Below the pieces are notes generated by a model. It was not told the DNA's origin, searched no databases, and saw only the letters and a program-made list of their open reading frames with translations. Shown in pieces: positions 40,653 through 50,239 of a stretch of 64,000 nt of DNA (the stretch's first letter is position 1; each line of letters starts with the position of its first letter). The stretch is from Planctomycetota bacterium (lineage in GTDB: Bacteria; Planctomycetota; Phycisphaerae; Phycisphaerales; UBA1924). The DNA lies in NCBI GenBank assembly GCA_013285505.1, contig CP053450.1, positions 1,410,796-1,474,795 on the forward strand, given 5' to 3'. A program made the translations under genes and the position numbers.

Positions 40653-41339
40653 GCGAGCAACGCGTCGCCGATCCTCTCGCAGAAGCAGCAGTCGCCGAGA
40701 TCCAGAACGGGATGCTCGTGGGTCTCGGCACCGGTCGCACGGCCTCTCGCGGCGTGGTCGCGCTGGCCGAGCGAGTCAAGACCGAGGACCTCAAGCTGCG
40801 GTGCGTCGCGACAAGCCACGCGACCGAGACCCTCGCCCGGTTTCACGCCCTGCCGGTCATGGACTTCGCGCTGGTCGAGAAGGTGGACTACCTCTTCGAC
40901 GGGGCCGACGAGGTCGACGGCGGGATGAACATGCTCAAGGGTTCGGGCGGGGCGATGACGCGTGAGCGCATCGTCGCGTGGGCCTCCGAAAAAACGCGTC
41001 TACATGGTTGACGAGTCCAAGCTCGTCAACCGCCTCGGGCAGCGCACCACGCTGCCGATCGCGGTGCTGGCCTTCGGGCTGACGGCCGTGCGGGGCGAGC
41101 TCCGCAACCTGGGCCTCAATGGCGTCTGCCGACGCACGATCAAGGGCGAGCTGTTCATCACCGACAACGGCAACCTGATCATCGATGTCGCGCTGGGCGA
41201 GCACGACCTTTCCGAGCTCGCGGCGTCGCTCAACGACATCCCCGGCGTGATCGACCACGGGCTCTTCCTGACCGAGGCCGACGAGATCCTCATCGAGCGC
41301 GACAGCGGCTCGATCGAGCACCGCGTCCGGCAGCAGTAG
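40649..41339 (+). CDS. rpiA: Ribose-5-phosphate isomerase A (frame broken)
   Basis: RpiA interconverts ribose-5-P and ribulose-5-P in the pentose phosphate pathway. Motifs are GMLVGLGTGRTASRGVVAL (phosphate loop), FDGADEVDGGMNMLKGSGGA (catalytic DGADE and KGxGGA) and VYMVDESKLVNRLG. The frame breaks at ~40987-40995 (TCCGAAAAAACGC), where either a lost CG (CCGCGAAA) or one extra A in the six-A run would explain it. Of all breaks in the window this is the least specific. Repaired length is ~229 residues, normal. The ATG overlaps the upstream dehydrogenase stop, so the two are translationally coupled. Confidence 0.92.
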
Positions 41340-41348
41340 GGCCCGGTT

Positions 41349-42338
41349 TCACTGGTCGCGCGGTGCTGTGGCTCGACGCAGCCGGTCGGCGATCGCCGCC
41401 CAGACGCCCGTCGGCGGTTCGGCCGGCCAGGGCTTGACGATGAGCACAACCGCCGGCCGCGTGGCGTCGGCTTCGCGGAGTGCGGCGTAAAGCCGCGCGG
41501 CATACCGCTCGCCGTCGGCCGGCATCGCGATGGCGTGGTGGGGGGCGGGGACCTGATCAACACGCGGCGTGAGCACCGCTGCGGACGTGCCCGGCTCGAG
41601 CCCGGCCAGTGCCCCCGCGAGGTAGGCCTCCTCGATCAGCCGGGCCGGGGCCCGCGGGGCGTAGTGGGGGCCGACCTGCCCAGGTGACCGGACAGGGCCC
41701 TCGTGCCCGCCGCGTTCGCCAGACTCGACAGACTCACCGATCGACGCGGCGATCTGCTCGGCCGAGATGAGGCCGGGCCGGAGCACCCGTGCCCGCCCGC
41801 CCGACACGTCCACGACGGTGGACTCGATGCCGCCGACGCACGGGCCGCCGTCGAGCACGAACACTTCGGCCTCGCTGAAGCTCTCGCGGACGTGCTCGGC
41901 GCACGTGGGCGAGACTCCGCCGGACCGGTTGGCGCTCGGGCCGACGAGCGGCTCACCGAGCGATTCGAGCAGGGCGAGCGTGAGCGGGTGCCGCGGCGAG
42001 CGGACGGCGACGGTCGGGCCGCCGGCGGTCACTACGTCGGGCACGTCGGCGGACTTTGGCACCACGAGCGTGAGCGGGCCCGGCCAGAAGTCTGCTGCGA
42101 GCGTGGCGGCGTGCGCCGGCCAACCCGCGCAGACCCGCCTGGCCATCGCCTCGTCCACGACGTGCACGATGAGCGGGTTGTCGGAGGGGCGTCCCTTGAT
42201 CCGGAAGACACCGGAGACGGCCTCGGTGTCGAGGGCGAGTGCGCCGAGGCCGTAGACAGTCTCGGTGGGGAACGCGACGAGCCGCTTGTCGCGGAGCCGC
42301 TCAACCGCCAGGGCGATGTCCTCCGGGCCGGCCTGCAT
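41349..42338 (-). CDS. Threonylcarbamoyl-AMP synthase (Sua5/TsaC)
   Basis: The product is 329 residues, the long Sua5 form. The YrdC/TsaC domain (residues ~5-190) has KRLVAFPTETVYGLGALALD, IKGRPSDNPLIVHV and PLVGPSANRSGGVSPT. A linker (GPVRSPGQVGPHYAPRAPAR) leads to the C-terminal Sua5 domain. It uses Thr, bicarbonate and ATP to make threonylcarbamoyl-AMP for t6A37 of ANN-decoding tRNAs. ATG 42338 gives the standard start, five bases after the upstream TolC-like gene's stop, so it is the second gene of that operon. Convergent with rpiA. Confidence 0.92.
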   Translation of the reverse strand: MQAGPEDIALAVERLRDKRLVAFPTETVYGLGALALDTEAVSGVFRIKGRPSDNPLIVHVVDEAMARRVCAGWPAHAATLAADFWPGPLTLVVPKSADVPDVVTAGGPTVAVRSPRHPLTLALLESLGEPLVGPSANRSGGVSPTCAEHVRESFSEAEVFVLDGGPCVGGIESTVVDVSGGRARVLRPGLISAEQIAASIGESVESGERGGHEGPVRSPGQVGPHYAPRAPARLIEEAYLAGALAGLEPGTSAAVLTPRVDQVPAPHHAIAMPADGERYAARLYAALREADATRPAVVLIVKPWPAEPPTGVWAAIADRLRRATAPRDQ

Positions 42339-42343
42339 CGGGA

Positions 42344-44356
42344 TCAGTCGTCGCCCGCGTCGGCGTTTGTGCCTTCGTCCTCGATCGCCGCGTCGTTTTC
42401 GACGGCCTCGTCGGCCAGACCAGCGGGATCGGGATCGGTGACCTCGGCGATCATCTCGCTGCTGACCCCGCCGGGGGTGTCCTCCGGCTCGGTCCCGAAG
42501 GTCGGGTCCTGCTGGTCGGCTTCGCCCCACGAGGCCCAGTAGTCGGTTGAGTATCGCGGCTGCAGCGCGTCCGCGGCCGAGGGCGCGACGAACGCGATGT
42601 TGTTGCGTTCGAGCGCGGTGCCCATCGAGGCGTAGAGCTGCGCGACCGACGAGTTGAACGCGGCGATGGACTCCATCTCCAGACGCTCGGCGTTGGCCAA
42701 CGATTCCTGACGGTTGAACTCGAGCTCCAACCGCTCCGATGACCGCTCGCGGATTTCCTTGTTCTCCACCTCGAGTGTTCGCAACGACTCGGACGCGGCG
42801 ATGCGGGAGTTCCGCCGCTGCTCGATCAGCTCGTAGTTGCGGATTACCGACCGAAGCGAGGACTTGACGTCCCTGACGATCTGCTGCACGGTGTTGCGGT
42901 AGGAGAGCACGGCCTGCTCGCGTTCGAGCCGCCGCCGGACGTAGCCGGCCTCCGCGGCCCGGTTGCCGATGGGCTGCTCAAAGCTGAGCCCGACGACATA
43001 GTCCACGAAGTCGCCGTCGGTCTCGTTGCCCAGCGCGCCGAGCCCGTTGTCGAGGCCCTGAAACCTCGCCTGGAGCTGCAGGTTCAGCTGCGGGAGCCGC
43101 TGGTTGGCCGCGACGACCTCGCGGATCGAGGTGTTGTCGATCGAGAGGATCGCCTGGTCGACCTCGGGCCGGTGCTGGATCGCGGTGGTCAGGGCGTTGA
43201 TGAGGCTGAACTCAATCGGCTCGTCGACGGGCACGTCGATCGGCGTGACAAGGATCTCGGAGCCGACGGGGTAGTCCGCGTCGTTCATGAGCAGCTTGAG
43301 CCGGTCGCTGGTGTCGCGGACGACATCGCGCGCGGTGGCCACATCGGCCCTGCGGCGCTCGACGCGGGCGACCGCGTCGGCCAGCTGCGAGGGGGGAACA
43401 TCGAGCCCGGCCTCGAGCCTGACCTGGAGCTGATCGCGGGTGACCATGCCGCGTTCGAGCAGCTTCTCGAGAATCGCAAGATCGTGCTGGGCGCGGGCGA
43501 GTTCCCAGTAGGTCGATTCGACGGTGTTCACCGTCTGGATGAGCTGCGCCCGCAGGTCCGCCACCGAGTTGCGCTCGAGGTTGCGGTTCACGCGGATCTG
43601 CGCCAGGGCGACGTCGGACCCGAAGTTGCGGAGCAGCGGCTGGTCGAACTGCAGCGTGAGGGCGGCCTGCGTGGCGGGGTCGGGCGTGAAGGTCACGCCC
43701 GGCGTGTTGAAGTCGGTGTAGATCAGCTCCTGCTGGATGCTGAACTGCCCGCCCGATTCGAGCGGCCGGCGGATGCCCGTGGCGTTCTGCACCGACTGCT
43801 GCTGGGTGAGCCCGTTGGTGGTGCTAAACGAGCTGTTCGGGGCGATCTGGTCGAGGTTGTTCCACGTCGCGTTCGAGAAGAACACCCAGTCGAAGGCACC
43901 CTCGGCGGCGACGACATCGGTCTCGCTGATCGCGGGGGCCAGGCGTGCGAACTGGATCTCGAGGTTGTTGTTGACGGCGGCGCGGATGGCGTGCCGCAGC
44001 GTGACGCCGACCGACTGAGACTCGGCACCGGTCAGGTCGGCCCCGTAGTCGCGGGCGGTCATCTCGCGGGAGGCCGGCCCGGCCATCGCCTCGAGTTCGG
44101 GGAGGAACTTCGGGTCGATGGGGAGCGGGTCGCTGTCGCGGGTCGTCATCCGGCTCTGGGGCCGGGCCGAGGCTTCGGCGAGTTCGGACCGGGCCGCCTC
44201 GGTGACGTAGGTGCGGAGCGACTGTTCGCGGTTCATATCGAGCGGCGAGGTGCCGCACCCGGCCAGTCCCGTGGCCAGAGCGGTGGTCAGCCCGGCCGCG
44301 AGGCCGGCGGTGGAGAGAACGTGCACAATGCCAACAGCCAGTCGATCGCGACGCAT
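42344..44356 (-). CDS. TolC-like outer membrane efflux protein
   Basis: The product is 670 residues from ATG 44356. The N-terminal helix with ALATGLAGCGTSPLDMNRE suggests a lipoprotein signal (lipobox LAGC). Two outer-membrane-efflux (OEP) repeats follow, rich in coiled-coil heptads: LRAQLIQTVNTVESTYWELA, RARDVVRDTSDRLKLLMND and VKSSLRSVIRNYELIEQRRN. The C-terminal ~70 residues are acidic and low-complexity (DEAVENDAAIEDEGTNADAG). TolC-type trimers form the outer channel of RND/ABC pumps or type I secretion; no pump genes are in the window. It is divergent from the SH3-like gene; the 298-bp gap holds presumed promoters with no recognised sites. Confidence 0.9.
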   Translation of the reverse strand: MRRDRLAVGIVHVLSTAGLAAGLTTALATGLAGCGTSPLDMNREQSLRTYVTEAARSELAEASARPQSRMTTRDSDPLPIDPKFLPELEAMAGPASREMTARDYGADLTGAESQSVGVTLRHAIRAAVNNNLEIQFARLAPAISETDVVAAEGAFDWVFFSNATWNNLDQIAPNSSFSTTNGLTQQQSVQNATGIRRPLESGGQFSIQQELIYTDFNTPGVTFTPDPATQAALTLQFDQPLLRNFGSDVALAQIRVNRNLERNSVADLRAQLIQTVNTVESTYWELARAQHDLAILEKLLERGMVTRDQLQVRLEAGLDVPPSQLADAVARVERRRADVATARDVVRDTSDRLKLLMNDADYPVGSEILVTPIDVPVDEPIEFSLINALTTAIQHRPEVDQAILSIDNTSIREVVAANQRLPQLNLQLQARFQGLDNGLGALGNETDGDFVDYVVGLSFEQPIGNRAAEAGYVRRRLEREQAVLSYRNTVQQIVRDVKSSLRSVIRNYELIEQRRNSRIAASESLRTLEVENKEIRERSSERLELEFNRQESLANAERLEMESIAAFNSSVAQLYASMGTALERNNIAFVAPSAADALQPRYSTDYWASWGEADQQDPTFGTEPEDTPGGVSSEMIAEVTDPDPAGLADEAVENDAAIEDEGTNADAGDD

Positions 44357-44654
44357 TCGGTGATCCCTTGGGCTCGGGCCTCGGAGGAAGCAGGCCACGG
44401 CGGCGGGCCTGCGGTTGGTGTGGTCGGCTGAATGTGGGTGTGGGCCTCGAAAACCCGGGTGCGGACCCCGGTCAGCGATGCCGTTGAGCCCGCTGCCCAC
44501 ACGGGCAACGCGGCTCACACCCACACGCGGACCGACAAGGATACACTCACCAACGACCCGGCGGACGCAAGGAAGCGCCAGACTCGGAGCGAACGGGCTC
44601 CGCGAGAAGGCCGAGCCGAGCGGCGCCGGGCCAGACCCGCCAGGAGGCGACTCT

Positions 44655-46142
44655 ATGCTCCGGATCACACCCACCCGTTTCGCATCCTTCGTCACCCGCG
44701 CCTCGCTGCTGGCCGCGGCCGTGCTGGTGCTGGTTCCGACCCCGGCGCGCGGGCAGACCGTCGCGGTTGAGCCGTATTTCGCCGTGACGACAGCCGACAA
44801 CGTGCCGCTCAAGGCCGGTGATATGGACGGCTACTACCACGTCGCTCTGCTCGAGCGGGGGCGCGTGGTCTGGGTAGACGCCGAGGGCGGCGGCTGGGCC
44901 CGCGTGGCCTATCCGCCGGACCTGCCGGTGTATGTGCGGGCCGAAGAGGTCGAGCCGACGGACGACGGCGTGTTCGTCGTCCTCACCCGCCAGAGCGGGC
45001 TGAAGAGTGTCAATCAGGCGGGCGGGTTCGGCAAGAGCTGGCAGCGGGCGATGCCCCGGGGCGAAGACGCCCCGATCGGCACGCGGATGCGTGTGTATGC
45101 GCCGATCGAGGACGCCAACGACAGGGTCATCGGCTACTCGGTCACGCCGCCGCCGGCCGCCCGGGCGTATCTCAAGGTCGGGAGCCTCCGGGCCGCGACT
45201 GAGGCCGAGATTCAGGCGTACCGCGACTCGATTCCCGCCCAGAAGATGGCTGAGCCGGCGGAGGCCGATCCGATCGAGTCCGAGCCCGCTGCGACCGATC
45301 CGGCGGAGAGCGGCGAGGGAACCCCGGCCTCCGACGAGGAGACCACGCCGCCGGCTGCGGGCGATGAGGGTGAGGGCACGCCGGTTGAGTCGGACCCTGC
45401 CGCGACCGATCCCGAGGCCGGCGAGGACATCGACCTGCGTGATCCGGCGGCCGAGCCGGCAGAGCCCGAGACCGATGCCCAGCCGGCTGCCGACGCCGGG
45501 GACAACGTCACGCGCATCGATCAGGGGCGGGCCGCCGAGGAGGCCCACTCGCGGCTGGTGGGGACGCTCCGCCAGCTCTCCGAGCTATTTGCCCAGGTGC
45601 AGGCCCAGGACAGCGACACGGCCGAGCTCGACGAGATGGCGGCGGAACTCCGCCGCGCGATCTCGGCGCAGGGTGACGACACGATCGGGCGGCGGATCGC
45701 CGACTCGCTCGGCCAGCGTCTGAAGCTCATCGAGATGCGGATCTCGGCCCGCGATGCCCGGCGCGAGCTGCGTGCCAAGCGCGAGTCGATCGACGCGAGC
45801 TACACCCAGATCGCCACGCAGATCCGTGAGCTGGAGACCACGCGGGGCTACCAGTTTGTCGGCCGTCTGGTCCGCAGCAGTGTTTACGACGGCAACCGCC
45901 TGCCGCTGATGTACCGCATCGTCAGCGTCAACGAGAGCGTGCCCCGCACGATCGGGTACATCGTGCCGGGTGACGACGCGCTCGGCGTGACCAACAAGCT
46001 CGGCGAGATCGTCGGCGTGCTCGGGTCTTCGACGCTCGACCGCGATCTGAATCTCCGCATCGTCACGCCCACGCGGATCGACACGCTCGGCCCCGGGGGC
46101 TTGAACGTGATCGGCAGCGGGTCCGGTCAGCCGGGCTCCTAA
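44655..46142 (+). CDS. Secreted protein with N-terminal SH3-like domain and acidic linker
   Basis: The product is 495 residues from ATG 44655, with AGGAGG 7 bases upstream. The signal peptide ends at PTPARGQ (residue ~35). Residues ~40-160 contain SH3b-like strands (ADNVPLKAGDMDGYYHVALL, VYAPIEDANDRVIGYSV). Residues ~195-290 are an acidic Pro/Ala/Glu-rich linker (AEADPIESEPAATDPAESGE and similar units). A helical region with LLELA-type heptads (LRQLSELFAQVQAQDSDTAE) and a C-terminal beta region follow. It is probably periplasmic and cell-wall-interacting, but the function is unknown. The FIST gene starts 6 bases after the stop, so they form an operon. Confidence 0.72.
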   Translation: MLRITPTRFASFVTRASLLAAAVLVLVPTPARGQTVAVEPYFAVTTADNVPLKAGDMDGYYHVALLERGRVVWVDAEGGGWARVAYPPDLPVYVRAEEVEPTDDGVFVVLTRQSGLKSVNQAGGFGKSWQRAMPRGEDAPIGTRMRVYAPIEDANDRVIGYSVTPPPAARAYLKVGSLRAATEAEIQAYRDSIPAQKMAEPAEADPIESEPAATDPAESGEGTPASDEETTPPAAGDEGEGTPVESDPAATDPEAGEDIDLRDPAAEPAEPETDAQPAADAGDNVTRIDQGRAAEEAHSRLVGTLRQLSELFAQVQAQDSDTAELDEMAAELRRAISAQGDDTIGRRIADSLGQRLKLIEMRISARDARRELRAKRESIDASYTQIATQIRELETTRGYQFVGRLVRSSVYDGNRLPLMYRIVSVNESVPRTIGYIVPGDDALGVTNKLGEIVGVLGSSTLDRDLNLRIVTPTRIDTLGPGGLNVIGSGSGQPGS

Positions 46143-46147
46143 GCGCG

Positions 46148-47440
46148 GTGGTGTACGAGACGCCCGAGCCCTCACTCCCGCCGCCGGACACCGGCGTGCG
46201 GTTTCTTTCCGGGGTCTCCACTTCCGCCGATGCTTCGATCGCGGCCGGCGAGGTCGGCGAGCAGCTGCGGGCGATCCCCGAACCGGACCTGCTTCTCGTG
46301 TTTGTCTCGGCGCACCACGCCGACGAGCTGGGCGCGATAGGCAAGGCCCTCAGTGGCGAGCTGCAGCCGCGGGCGGTGATCGGCGTGACCACCGCGGCGG
46401 TCGTCGCCGGGGACCGCGAGCTCGAGCACACCCCGGCGGTCTCGGCTCTGGCCGCACGGCTCTCCGGAGTTCGGGTGCTCCCATTCCACAGCGCGTCGCT
46501 GCGGCATTCGGCGGCGACGGGCGAGGCGGGGCGGATGGCCCTGGGCCAGTTGATCGGGCGGGACCCGTCGCTCCGCGCGACGCTGGTCTTTGCCGACCCG
46601 TTCAGCACGCCGGTGAACCACCTCCTGCCCCAGCTCAACGAGTGCCGTGCGCCCGACCGGACCGGTCGGCCCGCGGGGGTCATCGTCGGGGGCGTCGTCT
46701 CGGGCGCGGCTAAGGCCGGGCAGAACGCGATGCTGTGCAACGACACGCTCATCCGCACCGGCTTCGTCGGGGTGAGCATCTCCGGGCCGGTGCATATCGA
46801 CACGGTGGTCAGCCAGGGTTGCCGGCCGCTGGCTGAGAACATGATCATCACTAAGGCGAAGAACAACATCATCTACGAGCTCGGCGGCAGGCCGGCGCTG
46901 GATGTGTTTCGCGAGGCGTTCGAGTCGCTGGGCGAGCACGAACGCGAGCTGCTGCAGCAGGGGCTGTTCCTGGGGCGTGTGGTCAGCGAATACAAGGACC
47001 ACACCGGCCGGGGCGATTACCTCATCCGCAACGTGGCGGGCGTGAATCCCGAGACCGGCTACATCGCGGTGCAGGACCTGGTCAGGGTCGGGCAGACGGT
47101 GCGGTTCCACACCCGCGATGCGCAGACGGCCGAGGAGGACCTCGACCTGCTGCTGCACGCCCAGCAGCTCCACGGCCGCCCGGACGGCGTGCTGCTGATC
47201 ACCTGCACCGGTCGGGGCACCAACCTCTTCGACCACCGCCACCACGACGCGATGACGATCCAGCAGGCCTTCCGCGACACGCTCCCGGCCCCCGAGCAGG
47301 CCAAGGGCGGGCGGCTGGTCGAGTCCGACAGGTCGCTTGTCCCGCTGGCCGGGTGCTTCACCGCCGGCGAGATCGGGCCGGTGGGGGACCAGAGCTACCT
47401 GCACGGCCACTCGGCGTGCGCGGTGATGTTCCGCCGCTAG
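46148..47440 (+). CDS. FIST N/C domain sensory protein
   Basis: The product is 430 residues from a tandem GTG start (46148/46151). The FIST-N region has the strings LLLVFVSAHHADELGAIGKA and AVIGVTTAAVVAGDRELEHT. FIST-C features include FLGRVVSEYKDHTGRGDYLI and GVLLITCTGRGTNLFDHRHH, then GCFTAGEIGPVGDQSYLHGH, the conserved family end. FIST domains are predicted sensory modules that bind small ligands such as amino acids and often sit on signalling proteins. Here it is stand-alone, cytoplasmic, and translationally linked to the SH3-like gene upstream. Ligand unknown. Confidence 0.88.
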   Translation: MVYETPEPSLPPPDTGVRFLSGVSTSADASIAAGEVGEQLRAIPEPDLLLVFVSAHHADELGAIGKALSGELQPRAVIGVTTAAVVAGDRELEHTPAVSALAARLSGVRVLPFHSASLRHSAATGEAGRMALGQLIGRDPSLRATLVFADPFSTPVNHLLPQLNECRAPDRTGRPAGVIVGGVVSGAAKAGQNAMLCNDTLIRTGFVGVSISGPVHIDTVVSQGCRPLAENMIITKAKNNIIYELGGRPALDVFREAFESLGEHERELLQQGLFLGRVVSEYKDHTGRGDYLIRNVAGVNPETGYIAVQDLVRVGQTVRFHTRDAQTAEEDLDLLLHAQQLHGRPDGVLLITCTGRGTNLFDHRHHDAMTIQQAFRDTLPAPEQAKGGRLVESDRSLVPLAGCFTAGEIGPVGDQSYLHGHSACAVMFRR

Positions 47441-47487
47441 GCAGGGGCAGGCCGCGGCTCCTTCGAAGAGCTCCGGGGAAGGCGGCT

Positions 47488-48153
47488 CTACCGCATGGGC
47501 TCCCAGATCGACCTGCGGATCGGGTTGCCCCACTCCAGCTCTTCGACGGCGATGAGCAGGTCGGCCATTTCCATGCCTTCCTGCCCGGCGTAGCTGTAGA
47601 GCCACTCGTCGTAGAGCCGGTGGAAGCAGAACTCGTTGACCTTCCACACGCCGTCCTCTTTCGCAAACTCGACGACGAGGCCGGAGTCCTTGCCGTCCTC
47701 GTCGAGGATCGCGGCGTGGGCGAGGTCGCCGTACACCTTGATGTCATCGACCGACCATTCGTACCCCACGTCCTCGATGTCGTCGCTGATATACCAGCAC
47801 TCGCTGGTGGCGTATTCCTGGTACGCGGCCCCGTCCATCTGCTCGAGCTGCGCGCGCGTCAGGCGGTTGCGGAGCTGCAGCACCTGCATCAGCTCGCTCG
47901 GCTCGAGCCCCAGCACCTCGACGCGCGTGCCGTCGAGGGCGAGGTTGACCAGGCGCGTGTAGTCGGCGATCCCCTCGCTCGACATCACCGCCACCGCCGC
48001 CGCCCCGTCGCAGTCGATGTTGGCCTGGTCGAGCTGCCGGAGCGAGTCCATGATCGCGTCCTTCTCCGCGGCGTCCGGGTCTTCGCACCCGGCCAGGCCG
48101 AGCAACGAGATGAGAAACAACACAACCGCCACGAGTATCTGATGATGTTTCAT
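47488..48153 (-). CDS. Putative lipoprotein
   Basis: The product is 221 residues from ATG 48153. The N-terminus MKHHQILVAVVLFLISLLGLAGC ends in a clear lipobox LAGC. The mature protein is acidic, has an NTF2-like or helix-rich look (DAIMDSLRQLDQANIDCDGA, AVIDEDG-like strands, LVVEFAKEDGVWKVNEFCFH), and contains several Cys. The motif EDGVWKVNEFC resembles the terminal strand of SnoaL/NTF2-like proteins, but that is only a hint. A good promoter lies immediately upstream with no room for a leader, so the mRNA is probably leaderless. Function unknown. Confidence 0.72.
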   Translation of the reverse strand: MKHHQILVAVVLFLISLLGLAGCEDPDAAEKDAIMDSLRQLDQANIDCDGAAAVAVMSSEGIADYTRLVNLALDGTRVEVLGLEPSELMQVLQLRNRLTRAQLEQMDGAAYQEYATSECWYISDDIEDVGYEWSVDDIKVYGDLAHAAILDEDGKDSGLVVEFAKEDGVWKVNEFCFHRLYDEWLYSYAGQEGMEMADLLIAVEELEWGNPIRRSIWEPMR

Positions 48154-48159
48154 TTCATC

Positions 48160-48189
48160 AGCATACAAATACGTCTTGGGCGAATGCAA
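48160..48189 (-). promoter_or_regulatory. Promoter for the lipoprotein gene (leaderless)
   Basis: On the minus strand TTGCAT (48189-48184) and TATGCT (48165-48160) are separated by 18 bases. The start codon at 48153 lies 6 bases beyond the -10 element, so the message would begin at or next to the ATG. The padR promoter and the thrS leader have the same geometry. Confidence 0.6.
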
Positions 48190-48250
48190 GTTGTGTCCAT
48201 TTTCCCTCACGCTAATGTGCCGGCCGCGCAACTGGTTGCGGCGCACGGCC

Positions 48251-48808
48251 TTAGCCGTAAATTGCCCAGGTTTGCAGGAAGAGCCAGATCACCGATGCGA
48301 GCCATCCCGCAGCGATCAGCCAGCAGGTCGGCCGGAACCACCTGGCTTCGGGCGAGAGCAGACCGCTCAGCGCGGCGACACTGCCGCACGCGAAGATCGG
48401 CAGCAGCGACTCCTGCCACTCAAGGTCCATGCCGCGGGTGCGGATGACCGCGCCGAGCTGGCCGGCCCGCTGGGCCCCGAACTGCAGCACATACGACCAG
48501 CGGAGCGCCACGTGCAGCACCGCCGCGAACAGCACCAGACCGAGCAGGGAGAGCGAGAACGCTGTTGCGAGCCGCCGGACGACATAGGCGGGGATGGTGC
48601 CGCTCCGGGTCAGGATCGTCGGGGCCCCCGGGTCCGACTTGCCGCACTCGGGGCAGAGAGCGCCGGCGGGCAGACCGGCCAGCGAGTAGCCGCAGCCCTG
48701 GCAGTTGCCCTCGCCCTTGGGGTAGACGGGCACCTGCCGGTACTCGTGCCTGACCGCTGCGACGACGATCGCCTCGGCCGCCCAGATGAACGCGCAGAGC
48801 AGGAGCAC
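48251..48808 (-). CDS. Zinc-ribbon membrane protein
   Basis: I prefer GTG 48808 (185 residues), 7 bases after the fahA stop; an ATG at 48880 in the same frame would overlap fahA and add a charged, unlikely N-terminus. An N-terminal helix (VLLLCAFIWAAEAIVVAAV) is followed by the ribbon CQGCGYSLAGLPAGALCPEC, then three more membrane segments (AFSLSLLGLVLFAAVLHVAL, CGSVAALSGLL, WLIAAGWLASVIWLFLQ). It shares the CGYxLxGL...CPEC ribbon with other proteins in the window. It is probably co-transcribed with fahA. Function unknown. Confidence 0.65.
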   Translation of the reverse strand: MLLLCAFIWAAEAIVVAAVRHEYRQVPVYPKGEGNCQGCGYSLAGLPAGALCPECGKSDPGAPTILTRSGTIPAYVVRRLATAFSLSLLGLVLFAAVLHVALRWSYVLQFGAQRAGQLGAVIRTRGMDLEWQESLLPIFACGSVAALSGLLSPEARWFRPTCWLIAAGWLASVIWLFLQTWAIYG

Positions 48809-48815
48809 ACCCGCT

Positions 48816-50192
48816 CTACGTTCGCGCGGCCTCGATCGTTCCCCGGCATTCGCCGAACCCAATCCGCCGGAAGCCCTCACGCTCGCAGTACGCCTTGATG
48901 ATCACCTCGTCGCCGTCGGCGAGGAACTTGCGTTCTTCGCCGGTGGGCAGCTTGATGGGTGTCCGCTGCGTGCCGGGCACGACGACGGGCGGGTTGGCCC
49001 AGGGGTCGCCGTCCCAGGTGAGTTCGAGCATCGAGCCCCGGCTGTCGCGGGTGGCCCCGCTGATCGTGCCGCTGGCCAGCAGGTCGCCCGGCTGCAGGTT
49101 GCACCCGTTGACGGTGTGGTGGGTGACGAACTGGGCGAGCGTCCAATAGAGGTCCTTGAAGGAGCTCTTGCAGAGGCGGACGGGAGCGAGGTCGCGCGAA
49201 CGCATCTGCTCGCTGGCGAGCCAGACCTCGCACGTGATGTCTATGCCGCCGCTCGTGCGGTTGTAGTCGCTGTCGAGATAGGGCAGCGGCTGCGGGTCGC
49301 CGGCTGCGCGCGCAAACGCGGGTGTGCGGAAGGGGGCGAGGGCCTCCATCGTCACGATGTAGGGCGAGACGCTGGTCGCGAAGCTCTTGGCCAGGAAGGG
49401 CCCGAGCGGCTGGTACTCCCACTTCTGCAGGTCGCGGGCCGACCAGTCGTTGACGATGCACATGCCGAAGACGTGGTCCTCGGCGTCGGCGATCGAGATC
49501 GGCTCGCCCAACTCGTTGCCGCGGCCGATGATCATGCCCATCTCGAGCTCGAAGTCGAGCATCTTGCACGGCCCGAACTGCGGCGAACCGCCCTCTTCGG
49601 CGGGTGCCTGCTGGCCGACGGGCCTGCGGACCGGCGTGCCGCTGGGGACGATGGAAGAGGCACGGCCGTGGTAGCCGATGGGGATGTGCTTGTAGTTGGG
49701 CAGCAGCGGGTTGTCGGGGCGGAACATGGAGCCGACGTTAGTGGCGTGGTGGAGGGAGGCGTAGAAATCGGTGTAGTCCAGTGGTTGGATGTGCTCCAGG
49801 AAGCATTCGTCCTCGGGGAACAGATGTTCGGAGATCTGGGCACGCAGCGCGTCGGACGCACTGCTCCCGAGGAGTTCTTGGAGACGTTTCCTAATCTGCT
49901 GTCCGAGCCCCGATGACGCGCCGTCCAGCAAACTCGGCCCGTTCTCCAAATGGAACAACTCTTCACCTCGTGCCGATTTCCCGAGAATCGGGACGACGTG
50001 GCTCAATTCGTACAAGTTCAGGATCGAATCACCGATCCGCAAGCCGAGGTGCTCGGCCGAGCCCATGTCGTCCGGCGATGCCATGTAGACAAACGGCAGG
50101 TTCTGAATCGGGAAGTCCGACTCCGGGTCGTTTGCGGATTCCACCCAGCTCTCGAGCTTCGGGTCGTGGGTGTCGTTGATGTCGTAGGGCAT
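48816..50192 (-). CDS. fahA: Fumarylacetoacetase
   Basis: The last enzyme of tyrosine breakdown, hydrolysing fumarylacetoacetate to fumarate and acetoacetate. The product is 458 residues. The N-terminal SH3-like domain (FPIQNLPFVYMASPDDMGSA) is followed by the FAH fold with KMLDFELEMGMIIGRGNELG (metal Asp/Glu), MCIVNDWSARDLQKWEYQPL, GPFLAKSFATSVSPYIVTME and LLASGTISGATRDSRGSMLE. All expected metal-binding acids are present. Its acetoacetate product would need a CoA-transferase such as scoA at 0.4-1.1 kb (context only). Upstream on the strand lie a DUF559 gene and an unknown 312-residue protein. The other tyrosine-pathway genes are absent from the window. Confidence 0.95.
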   Translation of the reverse strand: MPYDINDTHDPKLESWVESANDPESDFPIQNLPFVYMASPDDMGSAEHLGLRIGDSILNLYELSHVVPILGKSARGEELFHLENGPSLLDGASSGLGQQIRKRLQELLGSSASDALRAQISEHLFPEDECFLEHIQPLDYTDFYASLHHATNVGSMFRPDNPLLPNYKHIPIGYHGRASSIVPSGTPVRRPVGQQAPAEEGGSPQFGPCKMLDFELEMGMIIGRGNELGEPISIADAEDHVFGMCIVNDWSARDLQKWEYQPLGPFLAKSFATSVSPYIVTMEALAPFRTPAFARAAGDPQPLPYLDSDYNRTSGGIDITCEVWLASEQMRSRDLAPVRLCKSSFKDLYWTLAQFVTHHTVNGCNLQPGDLLASGTISGATRDSRGSMLELTWDGDPWANPPVVVPGTQRTPIKLPTGEERKFLADGDEVIIKAYCEREGFRRIGFGECRGTIEAART

Positions 50193-50239
50193 GGATCACT
50201 CCTGTCGGTTCGGGCAGGTCGGGCGGCGGCACTCCGGCC

